From JADCRZ01 sp037718865 (GTDB lineage Bacteria; Bacteroidota; Bacteroidia; Chitinophagales; Chitinophagaceae), in assembly GCA_037718865.1 (NCBI GenBank), contig JBBJMP010000003.1:372001-436000 (forward strand): a DNA stretch of 64,000 nucleotides, written 5' to 3'. The position numbers were made by a program, and so were the translations under genes. Position 1 is the first letter of the stretch, and every line of letters begins with the position of its first letter. The notes beneath the pieces were generated by a model, which did no database searches, had not been told where the DNA came from, and saw nothing but the letters and a program-made list of their open reading frames with translations. This document shows, piece by piece, positions 9,646 through 17,713 of this stretch.

Positions 9646-10239
9646 TTAATTATCGGGAATAATGGCTTGTTGCAAAAATAAAACCAATTTATCACTGGCT
9701 TTTTTACGATGGCTGTATTGTTGCTTTTCCCTAAGGTTCATTTCGGCAAATGTTTTATCGCTGTTAAGCGGAGAAAAAACAGGGTCATACCCAAATCCTT
9801 GATTTCCTCTTGGGAATTGTTCAATCTTGCCTTCGCAAATACCTTCAAAAGAGTATTCTCTTCCGTTCAGGATCAGCGAGATAATCGTCCGGAACCGTGC
9901 ATTTCTATGCTCGATACTTCCCAGTTTCTGCAATAACTTGTTTATATTTTCCGAAAATATCTTACCGTCGCTGGCATATCTGGCACTTTTTACTCCAGGT
10001 TCACCATGCAAAGCCTCCACCTCAAGGCCGGTGTCTTCACTAAAACAATTTTTTCCGGTAAGCCGAAAGATGGTGAATGATTTTTGCGATGCGTTTGCTT
10101 CCAGCGTGTCATAAGGTTCTGGAATATCAATATGAATTCCTGCCTGGGCTAAGGTAATGATCTTTAACTGATTACCAATGGCATCTTGTATTTCTTCAAC
10201 TTTATGCTGATTGTTGGTGGCAAATACTAATTCAATCAT
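9646..10239 (-). CDS. rdgB: Non-canonical purine NTP pyrophosphatase (RdgB/HAM1)
   Basis: 197 aa. It hydrolyses ITP, dITP and XTP to monophosphates, keeping deaminated purines out of nucleic acids. The N-terminal nucleotide motif FATNNQHKVEEI, the metal-site region FSEDTGLEVEAL and PRGNQGFGYDPVF are intact, and the length is normal. It sits in the minus-strand run, 53 nt after an orphan gene and 16 nt before the ECF sigma gene, so it may be co-transcribed with them. Confidence 0.95.
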   Translation of the reverse strand: MIELVFATNNQHKVEEIQDAIGNQLKIITLAQAGIHIDIPEPYDTLEANASQKSFTIFRLTGKNCFSEDTGLEVEALHGEPGVKSARYASDGKIFSENINKLLQKLGSIEHRNARFRTIISLILNGREYSFEGICEGKIEQFPRGNQGFGYDPVFSPLNSDKTFAEMNLREKQQYSHRKKASDKLVLFLQQAIIPDN

Positions 10240-10292
10240 AGTAGCTGATGACGAAGGATGGCAATGCTTGATGTTATCTCTGTAGACATAAG

Positions 10293-10802
10293 CTAAACAT
10301 TAAAAATCTGTTTCAGGGCTGTCCATAACTTTATTTTCAGTTGTTTACTTTCATCATTATTTAAGATGAACTTGCTGAGGTCTGGAAGGCTTAACACAGG
10401 ATATTCATCTATAATGGTTATTGCAAATGGCAATGGTTCCGGGGTAAGATGGTGCAAGGACCGAGTTGTATTAAACAACAGCATGATTTTAGGCTTCAAT
10501 GAATTAACATCGGGAAGTCGCATTGATTGTTTTGCTGTATTTATTATTATGGCATCGTTAATGTTCAGCTGGCATGCGTTTAACACAATGCTTAAGAAAG
10601 AAAACTGTTCAACAGGAATATCATCTGAGCCCGGACTATGCACTGCAATGATAACATCACTACTGCTTTTGTTGCCGGCTTTCAAAGTGGACGGTTGAAT
10701 ATTGTCCAGAGCCATAGCCGCCGGGTTTACACCTTGTATTAATGAAGTTTTAAAGATTTCGGCAATAACCATTTCCGGTATTTCGAGTTCCTTAAAATTC
10801 AT
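10293..10802 (-). CDS. Conserved-looking protein of unknown function
   Basis: 169 aa, soluble, no signal peptide or TM helix. The sequence is well mixed with plausible alternating helices and strands (DVIIAVHSPGSDDIPVEQFSFL, KPKIMLLFNTTRSLHHL, YPVLSLPDLSKFILNNDESK). I do not recognise the family. It is the first gene of the minus-strand group that continues into rdgB (53 nt). The regular length, clean start and operon position support a real gene. Confidence 0.62.
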   Translation of the reverse strand: MNFKELEIPEMVIAEIFKTSLIQGVNPAAMALDNIQPSTLKAGNKSSSDVIIAVHSPGSDDIPVEQFSFLSIVLNACQLNINDAIIINTAKQSMRLPDVNSLKPKIMLLFNTTRSLHHLTPEPLPFAITIIDEYPVLSLPDLSKFILNNDESKQLKIKLWTALKQIFNV

Positions 10803-10891
10803 CTGTTTGACAAGGGTTCTATAAACGTTTATTATTTAAACTGTTAGGAAGGAAAATTTCGATAACATCAAACGCTATCTGTCCCTTCCAT

Positions 10892-10922
10892 TTTGTCACC
10901 AGCTATTTTGTTTGTTTCTTTG
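10892..10922 (+). promoter_or_regulatory. Candidate Bacteroidota promoter of ilvE
   Basis: TTTG (10892-10895, shifted by one within a T run) is followed after about 19 nt by TTTCTTTG (10915-10922), one mismatch from TAnnTTTG. The spacing fits the Bacteroidota sigma-A promoter. A TTG at 10912 lies inside this element, which argues that the gene starts at ATG 10942 instead. Confidence 0.4.
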
Positions 10923-10941
10923 CATCAAATTTAGAGAATAT

Positions 10942-12021
10942 ATGATTGCGGCTTACGATATAAATGTAACGAAGGTAGAACGAAGCAAATTACACGACAT
11001 TTCTTTACAGAATATTCCCTTTGGCAAATATTTCACCGATCATATCCTGGAGGCAGACTATGAGAACGGTGAGTGGAAAATGCCGGAGATCAAGCCTTAT
11101 CAACCATTAATATTAAGTCCATCACTAGCGGCGCTTCATTATGGACAGGCTGTTTTTGAAGGCATTAAAGCATATAAAGACAGCAGGGGAAATGCCGCTA
11201 TTTTCAGGCCATATGAAAATTATAAACGTTTCAATATTTCAGCAGAACGCATGCAAATGCCTCCGGTTCCTGAAGAAATTTTTATGGAGGGTATGCGCCA
11301 ATTGGTGCACCTTGATAAAAACTGGATACCGGAAAGAGACGATCACTCCTTATATATACGTCCTTTCATGTTCAGCTCTGATGAGATGATTGGAGTGAAG
11401 CCTTCAGATAATTATAAGTTTATGATCATTCTGAGTCCTACTGGCCCTTACTATGCTGCGCCCATGCGCATATATGTGGAAGAGAACTACACAAGGGCGG
11501 CACCCGGCGGAATTGGCTTTGCCAAGGCAGCCGGCAATTATGGAGCCAGTATGCTGGCCACCGCGGAGGCTAAACGTAAAGGGTACGACCAGATCTTATG
11601 GACGGACGCATTCAACCACAAATACGTACAGGAAATTGGCACTATGAATGTATTTTTTGTTATTGATAATACTGCAGTAACGCCGGATCTTGAAAACGGG
11701 ACCATCCTGGCAGGTGTCACCCGGGACAGTGCAATAGTAATACTGAAAGAAATGGGTCTTGATGTGGAAGAAAGAGCATTAAGCATTGATGAGATTGTCG
11801 ACGCTTATAAATCGGGTGTGCTGTGCGAAGTTTTTGGAACGGGTACTGCTGCAACTATTTCGCAGATAAAAGAGCTTTGTTACAGGAATTTTGATATGCA
11901 TTTTAATATGGATAAATGCAATGTATCCAATGAAGTAAAAAAGCGCCTTAACGATATTCGCGGCGGCAGAACAGAAGACAGGTACAACTGGATGTGGAAG
12001 GTGCAGGCTGATGATTGTTAA
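10942..12021 (+). CDS. ilvE: Branched-chain amino acid aminotransferase
   Basis: 359 aa from ATG 10942 (10 residues longer if the upstream TTG were used). PLP-fold-type IV BCAT of the longer class. It transaminates Leu, Ile and Val with 2-oxoglutarate. Key segments: LHYGQAVFEGIKAYKD, LYIRPFMFSSDEMIGV, AKAAGNYGASMLATAEAKRKGY, the PLP-lysine region WTDAFNHKYVQEIGTMNVFF and GTILAGVTRDS. The nearby C-terminal CEVFGTGTAATISQI is the cofactor phosphate-side loop. It stands alone ahead of the rpsL promoter. Confidence 0.95.
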   Translation: MIAAYDINVTKVERSKLHDISLQNIPFGKYFTDHILEADYENGEWKMPEIKPYQPLILSPSLAALHYGQAVFEGIKAYKDSRGNAAIFRPYENYKRFNISAERMQMPPVPEEIFMEGMRQLVHLDKNWIPERDDHSLYIRPFMFSSDEMIGVKPSDNYKFMIILSPTGPYYAAPMRIYVEENYTRAAPGGIGFAKAAGNYGASMLATAEAKRKGYDQILWTDAFNHKYVQEIGTMNVFFVIDNTAVTPDLENGTILAGVTRDSAIVILKEMGLDVEERALSIDEIVDAYKSGVLCEVFGTGTAATISQIKELCYRNFDMHFNMDKCNVSNEVKKRLNDIRGGRTEDRYNWMWKVQADDC

Positions 12022-12087
12022 CCGGTAGAGTCAGTAACCGTTCTAAAAAATATTCAACTTCTTTTTCCTTTTTTCATTCCCTTGCCT

Positions 12088-12095
12088 TACCTTTG
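12088..12095 (+). promoter_or_regulatory. -7 element of the rpsL-rpsG promoter
   Basis: TACCTTTG, an exact TAnnTTTG match, 22 nt before the rpsL start. The -33 position holds only a T/C-rich stretch and no clear TTTG. Confidence 0.55.
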
Positions 12096-12117
12096 CCGTC
12101 CAAAATAAAAAGGTTTA

Positions 12118-12507
12118 ATGCCTACTATACAGCAATTAGTTCGAAAAGGAAGAGAAATAATCAGGGCAAAAAGTAAATCTAGGGCACTGGACGCTTGTCC
12201 CCAGAGGCGTGGCGTATGTACCCGTGTTTACACAACAACTCCAAAAAAACCTAATTCAGCGTTACGCAAGGTGGCCAAGGTTCGGCTCACCAACAAAATT
12301 GAAGTGATAGCATATATTCCGGGTGAAGGGCATAATTTGCAGGAACACTCTATCGTTTTGATCCGTGGTGGCCGTGTAAAAGATCTACCGGGGGTTCGTT
12401 ATCATATTGTTCGCGGTAGTTTGGATACGGCAGGTGTAAAAGACAGAAAGAAGAGCCGTTCTAAGTACGGCACGAAAAAGGATAAAACTGCTCCGGTTAA
12501 AAAATAA
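12118..12507 (+). CDS. rpsL: 30S ribosomal protein S12
   Basis: 129 aa decoding-centre protein of the small subunit. The conserved loops TTTPKKPNSALRKVAKV and VLIRGGRVKDLPGVRYH are intact. The lysines equivalent to E. coli K43 and K88 are present, as in streptomycin-sensitive proteins. First gene of a short str operon with rpsG (66 nt later), with its own TACCTTTG promoter element upstream. Confidence 0.98.
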   Translation: MPTIQQLVRKGREIIRAKSKSRALDACPQRRGVCTRVYTTTPKKPNSALRKVAKVRLTNKIEVIAYIPGEGHNLQEHSIVLIRGGRVKDLPGVRYHIVRGSLDTAGVKDRKKSRSKYGTKKDKTAPVKK

Positions 12508-12573
12508 TTATCAGGTTGACAATAATTTATGTAATAAACGAACCTTTGATCCGGTTCAGGATAAATTAAGAAT

Positions 12574-13041
12574 ATGAGGAAAGCTCAAGCAAAAAAGTTG
12601 CCTTTGGCCGCAGACGCGAAGTATAATGACAAACTCGTTACCCGGTTTGTCAATAACCTTATGTGGCAGGGTAAAAAGAGTGGAGCATTTAGTATATTTT
12701 ACGATGCGCTTGATAAAGTGTCTAAGCAAACGGGCGAAGAGGGATATGAAATATGGAGAAGAGCGCTGGCTAATGTAACTCCATCTGTAGAAGTACGTAG
12801 CCGTCGAATCGGCGGAGCTACCTTTCAAATTCCAGCCGAAGTTCGTCAGGACCGAAAGATATCGTTGAGTATAAAATGGCTCGTTCGATTCAGCCGGGAA
12901 AGAAACGGACGAAGCATGGCTGATAAATTGGCCAATGAGATTGTAGCTGCAAGTAAAGGAGAGGGTGGTGCTTTTAAAAAGAAAGAAGATACGCACAGGA
13001 TGGCTGAAGCGAATAAAGCATTTTCTCATTTCAGGATATAA
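12574..13041 (+). CDS. rpsG: 30S ribosomal protein S7
   Basis: 155 aa primary 16S rRNA (3' domain) binder that nucleates the head of the 30S subunit. Typical segments: LVTRFVNNLMWQGKKS, NVTPSVEVRSRRIGGATFQIP and MADKLANEIVAASKGEGGAFKKKEDTHRMAEANKAF. A strong terminator directly follows, so unlike the standard str operon it is not continued by fusA, which lies 7.9 kb downstream. Confidence 0.98.
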   Translation: MRKAQAKKLPLAADAKYNDKLVTRFVNNLMWQGKKSGAFSIFYDALDKVSKQTGEEGYEIWRRALANVTPSVEVRSRRIGGATFQIPAEVRQDRKISLSIKWLVRFSRERNGRSMADKLANEIVAASKGEGGAFKKKEDTHRMAEANKAFSHFRI

Positions 13042-13059
13042 CAATGACAAATATTTGTT

Positions 13060-13086
13060 AGCCACCTAAGCCGGGTGGCTTTTTTT
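13060..13086 (+). terminator. Rho-independent terminator after rpsG
   Basis: Inverted repeat AGCCACC / GGTGGCT (13060-13066 and 13074-13080) with a 7-nt loop, followed by a run of T. It ends the rpsL-rpsG transcript. Confidence 0.9.
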
Positions 13087-13123
13087 ATTCTGTAACTTCA
13101 GTATTCAATCAATAACACTTATC

Positions 13124-13987
13124 ATGACAACGAGACGCGACTTTATCAAGCTATCCACCATGTTAACTACCGGATTGGTGGTGGAGCCTACTTCTTTCCT
13201 GTTTAAAGATCAACATGTGGGTTTAGGATTATACACCATGCGAAATGAATTGGCTAAAGATGTAAAAGGCACCCTTTCCAGGGTTGCGGAATTAGGTTTT
13301 ACACAGGTAGAAACGTTCGGGTATAATGGTAAGTTTTGGAACCTTTCTGCCACGGAATTTTTAGCCTTGCTAAAATCATTAAAGTTAACCTCCCCAAGCG
13401 GGCATTATTATCCTGCAGGCTTCTTTATGGCAAACGGATGGGAAGATAAGTGGAAGGCTGCCGCAGATGATGCGGCATTAGTAGGGCAAAAATATATCGT
13501 TGTACCCTGGATGGAAGAATCTTACCGGAAATCGCTGGATAATTACAAAAAATTGGCTGTACATTTTAGTAAGGCTGCTGAGATAAGCAAACAGAAAGGC
13601 CTGGGCTTCGCCTACCACAACCATGATTTCGAATTTGAATCAATAAACGGTCAGACAGGCTTTGACATCCTGTTAAAAGAAACAAGCCCGTCGGTAAAAT
13701 TCGAAATGGACGTTTATTGGGTGCGTTTTGCCGGTAAGGACCCGGTGGAATTAATTAAACGCAATCCTGGGCGCTTCCCATTGTGGCATGTAAAAGACAT
13801 GGACAAAACATCAAAAAAATATTTTACAGAGGTCGGAAATGGGGTTATTGATTTTAAAAAACTTTTTGCCAATGCGAAAACGTCGGGTATGAAATATTTT
13901 TTTGTAGAGCAGGACAATTCTCCAGGATCCCCATTTGACAGCATTAAACAAAGCATAGGGTATCTGAAAAAGAATATTGTAAAATAA
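13124..13987 (+). CDS. Exported sugar phosphate isomerase/epimerase-like TIM barrel
   Basis: 287 aa of the xylose-isomerase-like (AP endonuclease 2) TIM-barrel family. The N-terminus MTTRRDFIKLSTMLTTGL is a twin-arginine type leader, so the enzyme is probably folded and metal-loaded before export. Barrel motifs: GLGLYTMRNEL, AELGFTQVETFGY, GLGFAYHNHDFEFE (metal-binding His/Glu), VKFEMDVYWVRFAG and FPLWHVKDMD. It probably isomerises or epimerises an oxidised sugar; the substrate is unproven. First gene of the block inserted between rpsG and fusA. Confidence 0.85.
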   Translation: MTTRRDFIKLSTMLTTGLVVEPTSFLFKDQHVGLGLYTMRNELAKDVKGTLSRVAELGFTQVETFGYNGKFWNLSATEFLALLKSLKLTSPSGHYYPAGFFMANGWEDKWKAAADDAALVGQKYIVVPWMEESYRKSLDNYKKLAVHFSKAAEISKQKGLGFAYHNHDFEFESINGQTGFDILLKETSPSVKFEMDVYWVRFAGKDPVELIKRNPGRFPLWHVKDMDKTSKKYFTEVGNGVIDFKKLFANAKTSGMKYFFVEQDNSPGSPFDSIKQSIGYLKKNIVK

Positions 13988-13991
13988 AAAT

Positions 13992-14029
13992 TGCCGCAGG
14001 TCGCACAGTCCTTCTGTGAACCTGCGGCA
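13992..14029. terminator. Bidirectional terminator between convergent genes
   Basis: Long hairpin: TGCCGCAGG (13992-14000) pairs with CCTGCGGCA (14021-14029), extended inside by an ACAG/CTGT pair. An A-rich stretch on the left gives a T-rich tail on the minus strand, and ATTTATAAT follows on the plus strand. It serves the genes ending at 13987 (+) and 14044 (-). Confidence 0.85.
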
Positions 14030-14043
14030 GATTTATAATACCT

Positions 14044-14778
14044 CTATAATTTCTTAATCATTATATTTCTAAAGGAAACGACATCACCATGATCCTGTAA
14101 AGCTATCCTGCCTTTGTTAAAAGCACTGAACCCGCTCATAGTTTTGAATTTACTGCCCGCTACCAATTGTTTCCAGTTTTCATCCCACAAGGTAGTAGAC
14201 ACTACATTCGTTCCATTTAAGAATAAGGATAATTTGCCGTTATCAGAAATTATTTCAGCCAGGTTCCATTCACCTACCGGTTTAACCGTTTCTTTAGACG
14301 AAGCAATCAGATCGTAAAGGTCTCCCGTTCTGTGCTTGTGAATTTTACCGTCCGGATGGCCATCGTTGTCCAGAACCTGCATTTCCAGGCCTGTATTATA
14401 GGTATTTTGATACTTCATGGGATCTTCCTTTACAAAAACGATGATTCCGCTATTACCGTTTTTAGATATTTTCCATTCTAGCTTTAAATGAAAATTATCG
14501 AACTCTTCGTCAGTTACCAAATCACCATGGTCTCCTGATTGAGCACCTGCCCCACGGGTAGTGTCGAAAAACAATACGCCGTCTTTCACCTTCCATGATT
14601 GTCCTGCTGTTGTTTTACCGTATGAATGCCAGCCTTTGGTGGTTTGACCATCAAACAGGGACTGCCATCCTCCTTGCTGATCCTTGGCTGATACAGTGCT
14701 CATACCCGCTTTTTTTTGATTTTTGCAGCCTGCCATGGCCAGGGAAAGACAAACAATAACGAAAAAGAATTTAATCAT
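14044..14778 (-). CDS. DUF1080 (3-keto-disaccharide hydrolase family) lipoprotein
   Basis: 244 aa. Lipoprotein signal with a lipobox ending at Cys18 (SLAMAGCKNQKK), so anchored in the envelope. The body is a DUF1080 concanavalin-like domain: WQSLFDGQTTKGWHSYG, FHLKLEWKISKNGNSGI, TGLEMQVLDNDGHPDG, HRTGDLYDLI, EWNLAEIISDNGKLSLFLNG and GRIALQDHGDVVSFRNI. Known members act on glycosides oxidised at C3. Here it shares a minus-strand operon with a cytochrome c (7 nt) and lies close to GMC dehydrogenase genes, which fits a 3-keto-glycoside role. Confidence 0.9.
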   Translation of the reverse strand: MIKFFFVIVCLSLAMAGCKNQKKAGMSTVSAKDQQGGWQSLFDGQTTKGWHSYGKTTAGQSWKVKDGVLFFDTTRGAGAQSGDHGDLVTDEEFDNFHLKLEWKISKNGNSGIIVFVKEDPMKYQNTYNTGLEMQVLDNDGHPDGKIHKHRTGDLYDLIASSKETVKPVGEWNLAEIISDNGKLSLFLNGTNVVSTTLWDENWKQLVAGSKFKTMSGFSAFNKGRIALQDHGDVVSFRNIMIKKL

Positions 14779-14785
14779 CAGGTTT

Positions 14786-15205
14786 CTATTTTTTGAGTAA
14801 TAGAATGTATTTCACCATTTGTTTAGCATCTTCTGTAGAAATTTGCGGATGGGGTGTCATAGGAACCTGGCCCCATACGCCACTTCCCCCTTTGATGATC
14901 TTGCCGGCCAACAAGTCTATGGTCTGTTGGTCATTGGCATATTTGTTGGCAACATCCCGGTAAGAAGGGCCAATTTTCTTTTCTTCAACAGCATGGCAGG
15001 TTAGACAATCAGAACCGGCAATTAGTTCCAGCCCTTTCTGGTAATCGGGATTGGCGGTTACATCCTGAACTGCAGGGGTAGCTGGTTCAGCAGGTGCAGC
15101 ATTGTTTTCACTTTCAGCCTCTGAAGTTTTTTCCTTACCGGATTCCTGGTTGCCACAGGCAAACGCAATGACTGAAATAAATACAAGAAGGATCGTTTTT
15201 TTCAT
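14786..15205 (-). CDS. c-type cytochrome lipoprotein
   Basis: 139 aa. Lipobox cysteine at residue 17 (VIAFACGNQ), then a low-complexity Glu/Ala/Pro linker (20-50), then a class I cytochrome c domain. Heme motif C67-L-T-C70-H71; the likely distal ligand is Met116 in QVPMTPHP. By analogy to glucoside/lactose 3-dehydrogenases that pass electrons to a cytochrome c subunit, it may accept electrons from the GMC enzyme at 17714. It is co-oriented with the DUF1080 gene (7 nt) and an isomerase (51 nt). Confidence 0.92.
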   Translation of the reverse strand: MKKTILLVFISVIAFACGNQESGKEKTSEAESENNAAPAEPATPAVQDVTANPDYQKGLELIAGSDCLTCHAVEEKKIGPSYRDVANKYANDQQTIDLLAGKIIKGGSGVWGQVPMTPHPQISTEDAKQMVKYILLLKK

Positions 15206-15256
15206 ATGTGATGTTTTATAAATTAAACTAATTATATATAAATCTCCGAAACAAAT

Positions 15257-16312
15257 CTAATCCAATCCTAAAATTCTACGATTAAATTTTTCGTCAGAAC
15301 CGGTATTTGCGAAATCGTCAAATGCCTTTTCCGTTACCCTGATGATGTGGTCTTTAATGAATGGCGCACCTTCTCTGGCGCCTTCTTCAGGATGCTTGAT
15401 GCAACATTCCCATTCGAGGACTGCCCAACCTTTGAAGTCGTACTGCGTTAATTTGCTGAATACCGACTTAAAATCAACCTGCCCATCTCCCAGGGATCTG
15501 AATCTTCCGGCTCTGTTGATCCAACTTTGATAACCGCCGTATACTCCCTGCTTACCGGTAGCGTTAAACTCGGCATCTTTAACATGAAACATTTTTATCC
15601 GTTCGTGGTAATGGTCGATATAAGTTAGGTAATCCAGGCATTGCAGAACGAAATGACTTGGATCGTATAACAAACAGGCACGGGAATGCTGGTTTACTTT
15701 ATCTAGGAACATTTCGTAAGTGACTCCATCGTGAAGGTCTTCTCCAGGGTGAATTTCATAACATAGGTCTACACCATACTCATCAAATTCGTTCAGGATC
15801 GGCAGCCAGCGACTGGCTAACTCGGTGAAGGCAGTTTCCGTTAAACCTGCAGGACGTTGAGGCCAGGGATAAACCGTAGGCCATAACAATGCACCGCTGA
15901 ACGTGGCATGAGCGTTCAGGCCAAGGTTTTGCGATGCCCTTGCCGCATATTTTAATTGCTGCGTTGCCCATTCGCTCCTGGCTTTGGTGTTGCCCTGATA
16001 TTCTTTTGGGGCAAATCCATCAAAAGAGGCATCATACGCCGGATGCACTGCCACTAACTGGCCCTGCAAGTGCGAGGATAATTCAGTTATTTCCATCCCG
16101 CTTTCGTTCACTGTTCCTTTTATCTCATCAGCATATGTTTTACTTTCCGCAGCTTTTTGAAGATCAATACACCTGCTGTCCCATGTCGGTATCTGAACTC
16201 CCACAAAACCCAATCCATTCGCCCATTCGCAGATAGAGCGAAGTGAATTGAATGGTGCATGGTCGCCCATAAACTGCGCTAGAAATATAGCCGGACCCTG
16301 TATTGTTTGCAT
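15257..16312 (-). CDS. Sugar phosphate isomerase/epimerase (TIM barrel)
   Basis: 351 aa xylose-isomerase-like TIM barrel without a signal peptide, so cytoplasmic. Motifs: GFVGVQIPTWDSRCIDL, ELSSHLQGQLVAVHP, VDLCYEIHPGEDLHDGVTYE, CLLYDPSHFVLQCLDYLTYID, KMFHVKDAEF and GWAVLEWECCIKHPEEGA; the His/Glu/Asp residues fit a divalent-metal site. Related proteins occur beside Gfo/Idh or GMC oxidoreductases and act on 3-keto sugars or inositol derivatives. It heads the minus-strand operon with the cytochrome and DUF1080 genes. The substrate is an inference from context. Confidence 0.85.
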   Translation of the reverse strand: MQTIQGPAIFLAQFMGDHAPFNSLRSICEWANGLGFVGVQIPTWDSRCIDLQKAAESKTYADEIKGTVNESGMEITELSSHLQGQLVAVHPAYDASFDGFAPKEYQGNTKARSEWATQQLKYAARASQNLGLNAHATFSGALLWPTVYPWPQRPAGLTETAFTELASRWLPILNEFDEYGVDLCYEIHPGEDLHDGVTYEMFLDKVNQHSRACLLYDPSHFVLQCLDYLTYIDHYHERIKMFHVKDAEFNATGKQGVYGGYQSWINRAGRFRSLGDGQVDFKSVFSKLTQYDFKGWAVLEWECCIKHPEEGAREGAPFIKDHIIRVTEKAFDDFANTGSDEKFNRRILGLD

Positions 16313-16744
16313 GGCAATAATTGTTTTATTTATGAGATTGAATCAATTTCAAAAATCTTAACAGCATTCATATGGGAAACGCTACAGCTGAATTCCGGAC
16401 GGTCAGGTTCACTTGTGCCTCACCGTATGACAGTCAATATAGCTCACTCCCGAAATTACAATAAACCGACAAAAATTCACCAACTCAATACCCCATAGTT
16501 GAATTTGGTTAGCTTTATTTTTTTAAAAGTAAAAGATTGTATTTACAAATGACTTTTATTCATACAATTAAATAATCTTTTTTTTGCACTTTTACATGTA
16601 GAAGCCATCAACTAATACACATAATGCAAGGTTAGTGCCGTTGATTTTGAGTTATTCTCCGCAACCTGAACACGTTGAATTATCAAAAGAATTATTTTAA
16701 CAGGTTATCAAAAATCATGTAACTTTCAGCTATATTGCTGCTAT
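16313..16744. other. Divergent intergenic region with inverted repeat
   Basis: 432 nt between divergent isomerase genes, with no gene seen. The right part (16500-16600) is very A/T-rich. ATTGTAT (16536-16542) and ATACAAT (16562-16568) form a 7-bp inverted repeat with a 19-nt spacer. This is a possible operator for the cluster. No exact TAnnTTTG element was found next to either start. Confidence 0.35.
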
Positions 16745-17626
16745 ATGAATAAGTCACGAAGGCGTGCCATTAAAAATGTGCTTGTGGGAACTGTAGCGCT
16801 GAGTGCATTACCTGACCTGTCTTTTGCAACTTCACACAGGATAAATAAAAAATCAGCTATTTTGAAAGGAAACATAAACCATTCGGTTTGTTACTGGTGT
16901 TTTAAGTCTATTCCGCTCGACAAATTTTGTCAGGATGTGAAAGCGTTGAATTTCAGTGCTATTGACTTGATTGGTCCTAAAGATTGGGGTACACTTAGGA
17001 AACACGGCATTTTTTCATCTATGTGCAATGGTGCGGAGATCAACCTGGTTCACGGCTGGAATGATAGACAATATCACAGCACTCTCATTAAGAATTACAG
17101 CGACATGATACCCCTGGTTGCCGGTGCTGGTTATAAAAACCTGATCTGTTTTAGTGGTAACAGAAACGGCATGGATGATGAAACCGGATTGAAAAATTGT
17201 GTGGAGGGATTGAAACAAATAATCGGTATTGCAGAAAAACACGGAGTTATTATTCAGATGGAATTATTAAATAGCAAGGTAGACCACAAGGACTATATGT
17301 GCGACAAGTCCTCCTGGGGTGTTGAACTGTGCAAACGGGTAGGTTCCGGGAATTTCAAATTATTGTATGATATCTATCATATGCAGATAGACGAAGGAGA
17401 CGTAATACGAACCATTCAAAACAATCATCTCTATTTTGGTCACTATCATACTGCCGGTGTTCCCGGAAGGCATGAGATTGACCAGACACAGGAGTTGTAT
17501 TATCCGGCTATTATGCATGCCATAGTAAAAACAGGGTTCAAAGGCTTTGTAGCCCAGGAGTTCATACCGGCTGATAATGATAGTCTGGCTTCTTTAAAAA
17601 AGGCTATTGAGATCTGTGATGTGTAA
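16745..17626 (+). CDS. Exported hydroxypyruvate isomerase-like TIM barrel
   Basis: 293 aa. The leader MNKSRRRAIKNVLVGTVALSALP has twin arginines and a hydrophobic core, so Tat export is likely. The body matches the hydroxypyruvate isomerase branch of the xylose-isomerase-like family: HSVCYWCFKSIPLDKFC, AIDLIGPKDWGTLRKHG, NLICFSGNRNGM, VIIQMELLNSKVDHKDYMCD, FKLLYDIYHMQIDEGDVI, FGHYHTAGVPGRHEID and GFVAQEFIPA. Metal ligands are present in the usual strands. It precedes the GMC gene by 87 nt on the same strand; the real substrate is probably a keto-sugar rather than hydroxypyruvate (inference). Confidence 0.86.
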   Translation: MNKSRRRAIKNVLVGTVALSALPDLSFATSHRINKKSAILKGNINHSVCYWCFKSIPLDKFCQDVKALNFSAIDLIGPKDWGTLRKHGIFSSMCNGAEINLVHGWNDRQYHSTLIKNYSDMIPLVAGAGYKNLICFSGNRNGMDDETGLKNCVEGLKQIIGIAEKHGVIIQMELLNSKVDHKDYMCDKSSWGVELCKRVGSGNFKLLYDIYHMQIDEGDVIRTIQNNHLYFGHYHTAGVPGRHEIDQTQELYYPAIMHAIVKTGFKGFVAQEFIPADNDSLASLKKAIEICDV

Positions 17627-17713
17627 CTGCATTATGACAGGTGATCTGGCTCGGTGATAATTTGAAACACGTAATTACGAAAATATTTAATAACATCTTA
17701 ATTATAAACGATT

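Noticed and set aside
10912..10941. Upstream TTG start for ilvE
   Set aside because: Lies in the promoter-like element and adds 10 residues not expected at the family N-terminus.
12556..13065. 169-codon open frame antisense to rpsG
   Set aside because: Fully overlaps a certain ribosomal protein gene; unlikely composition and no homology.
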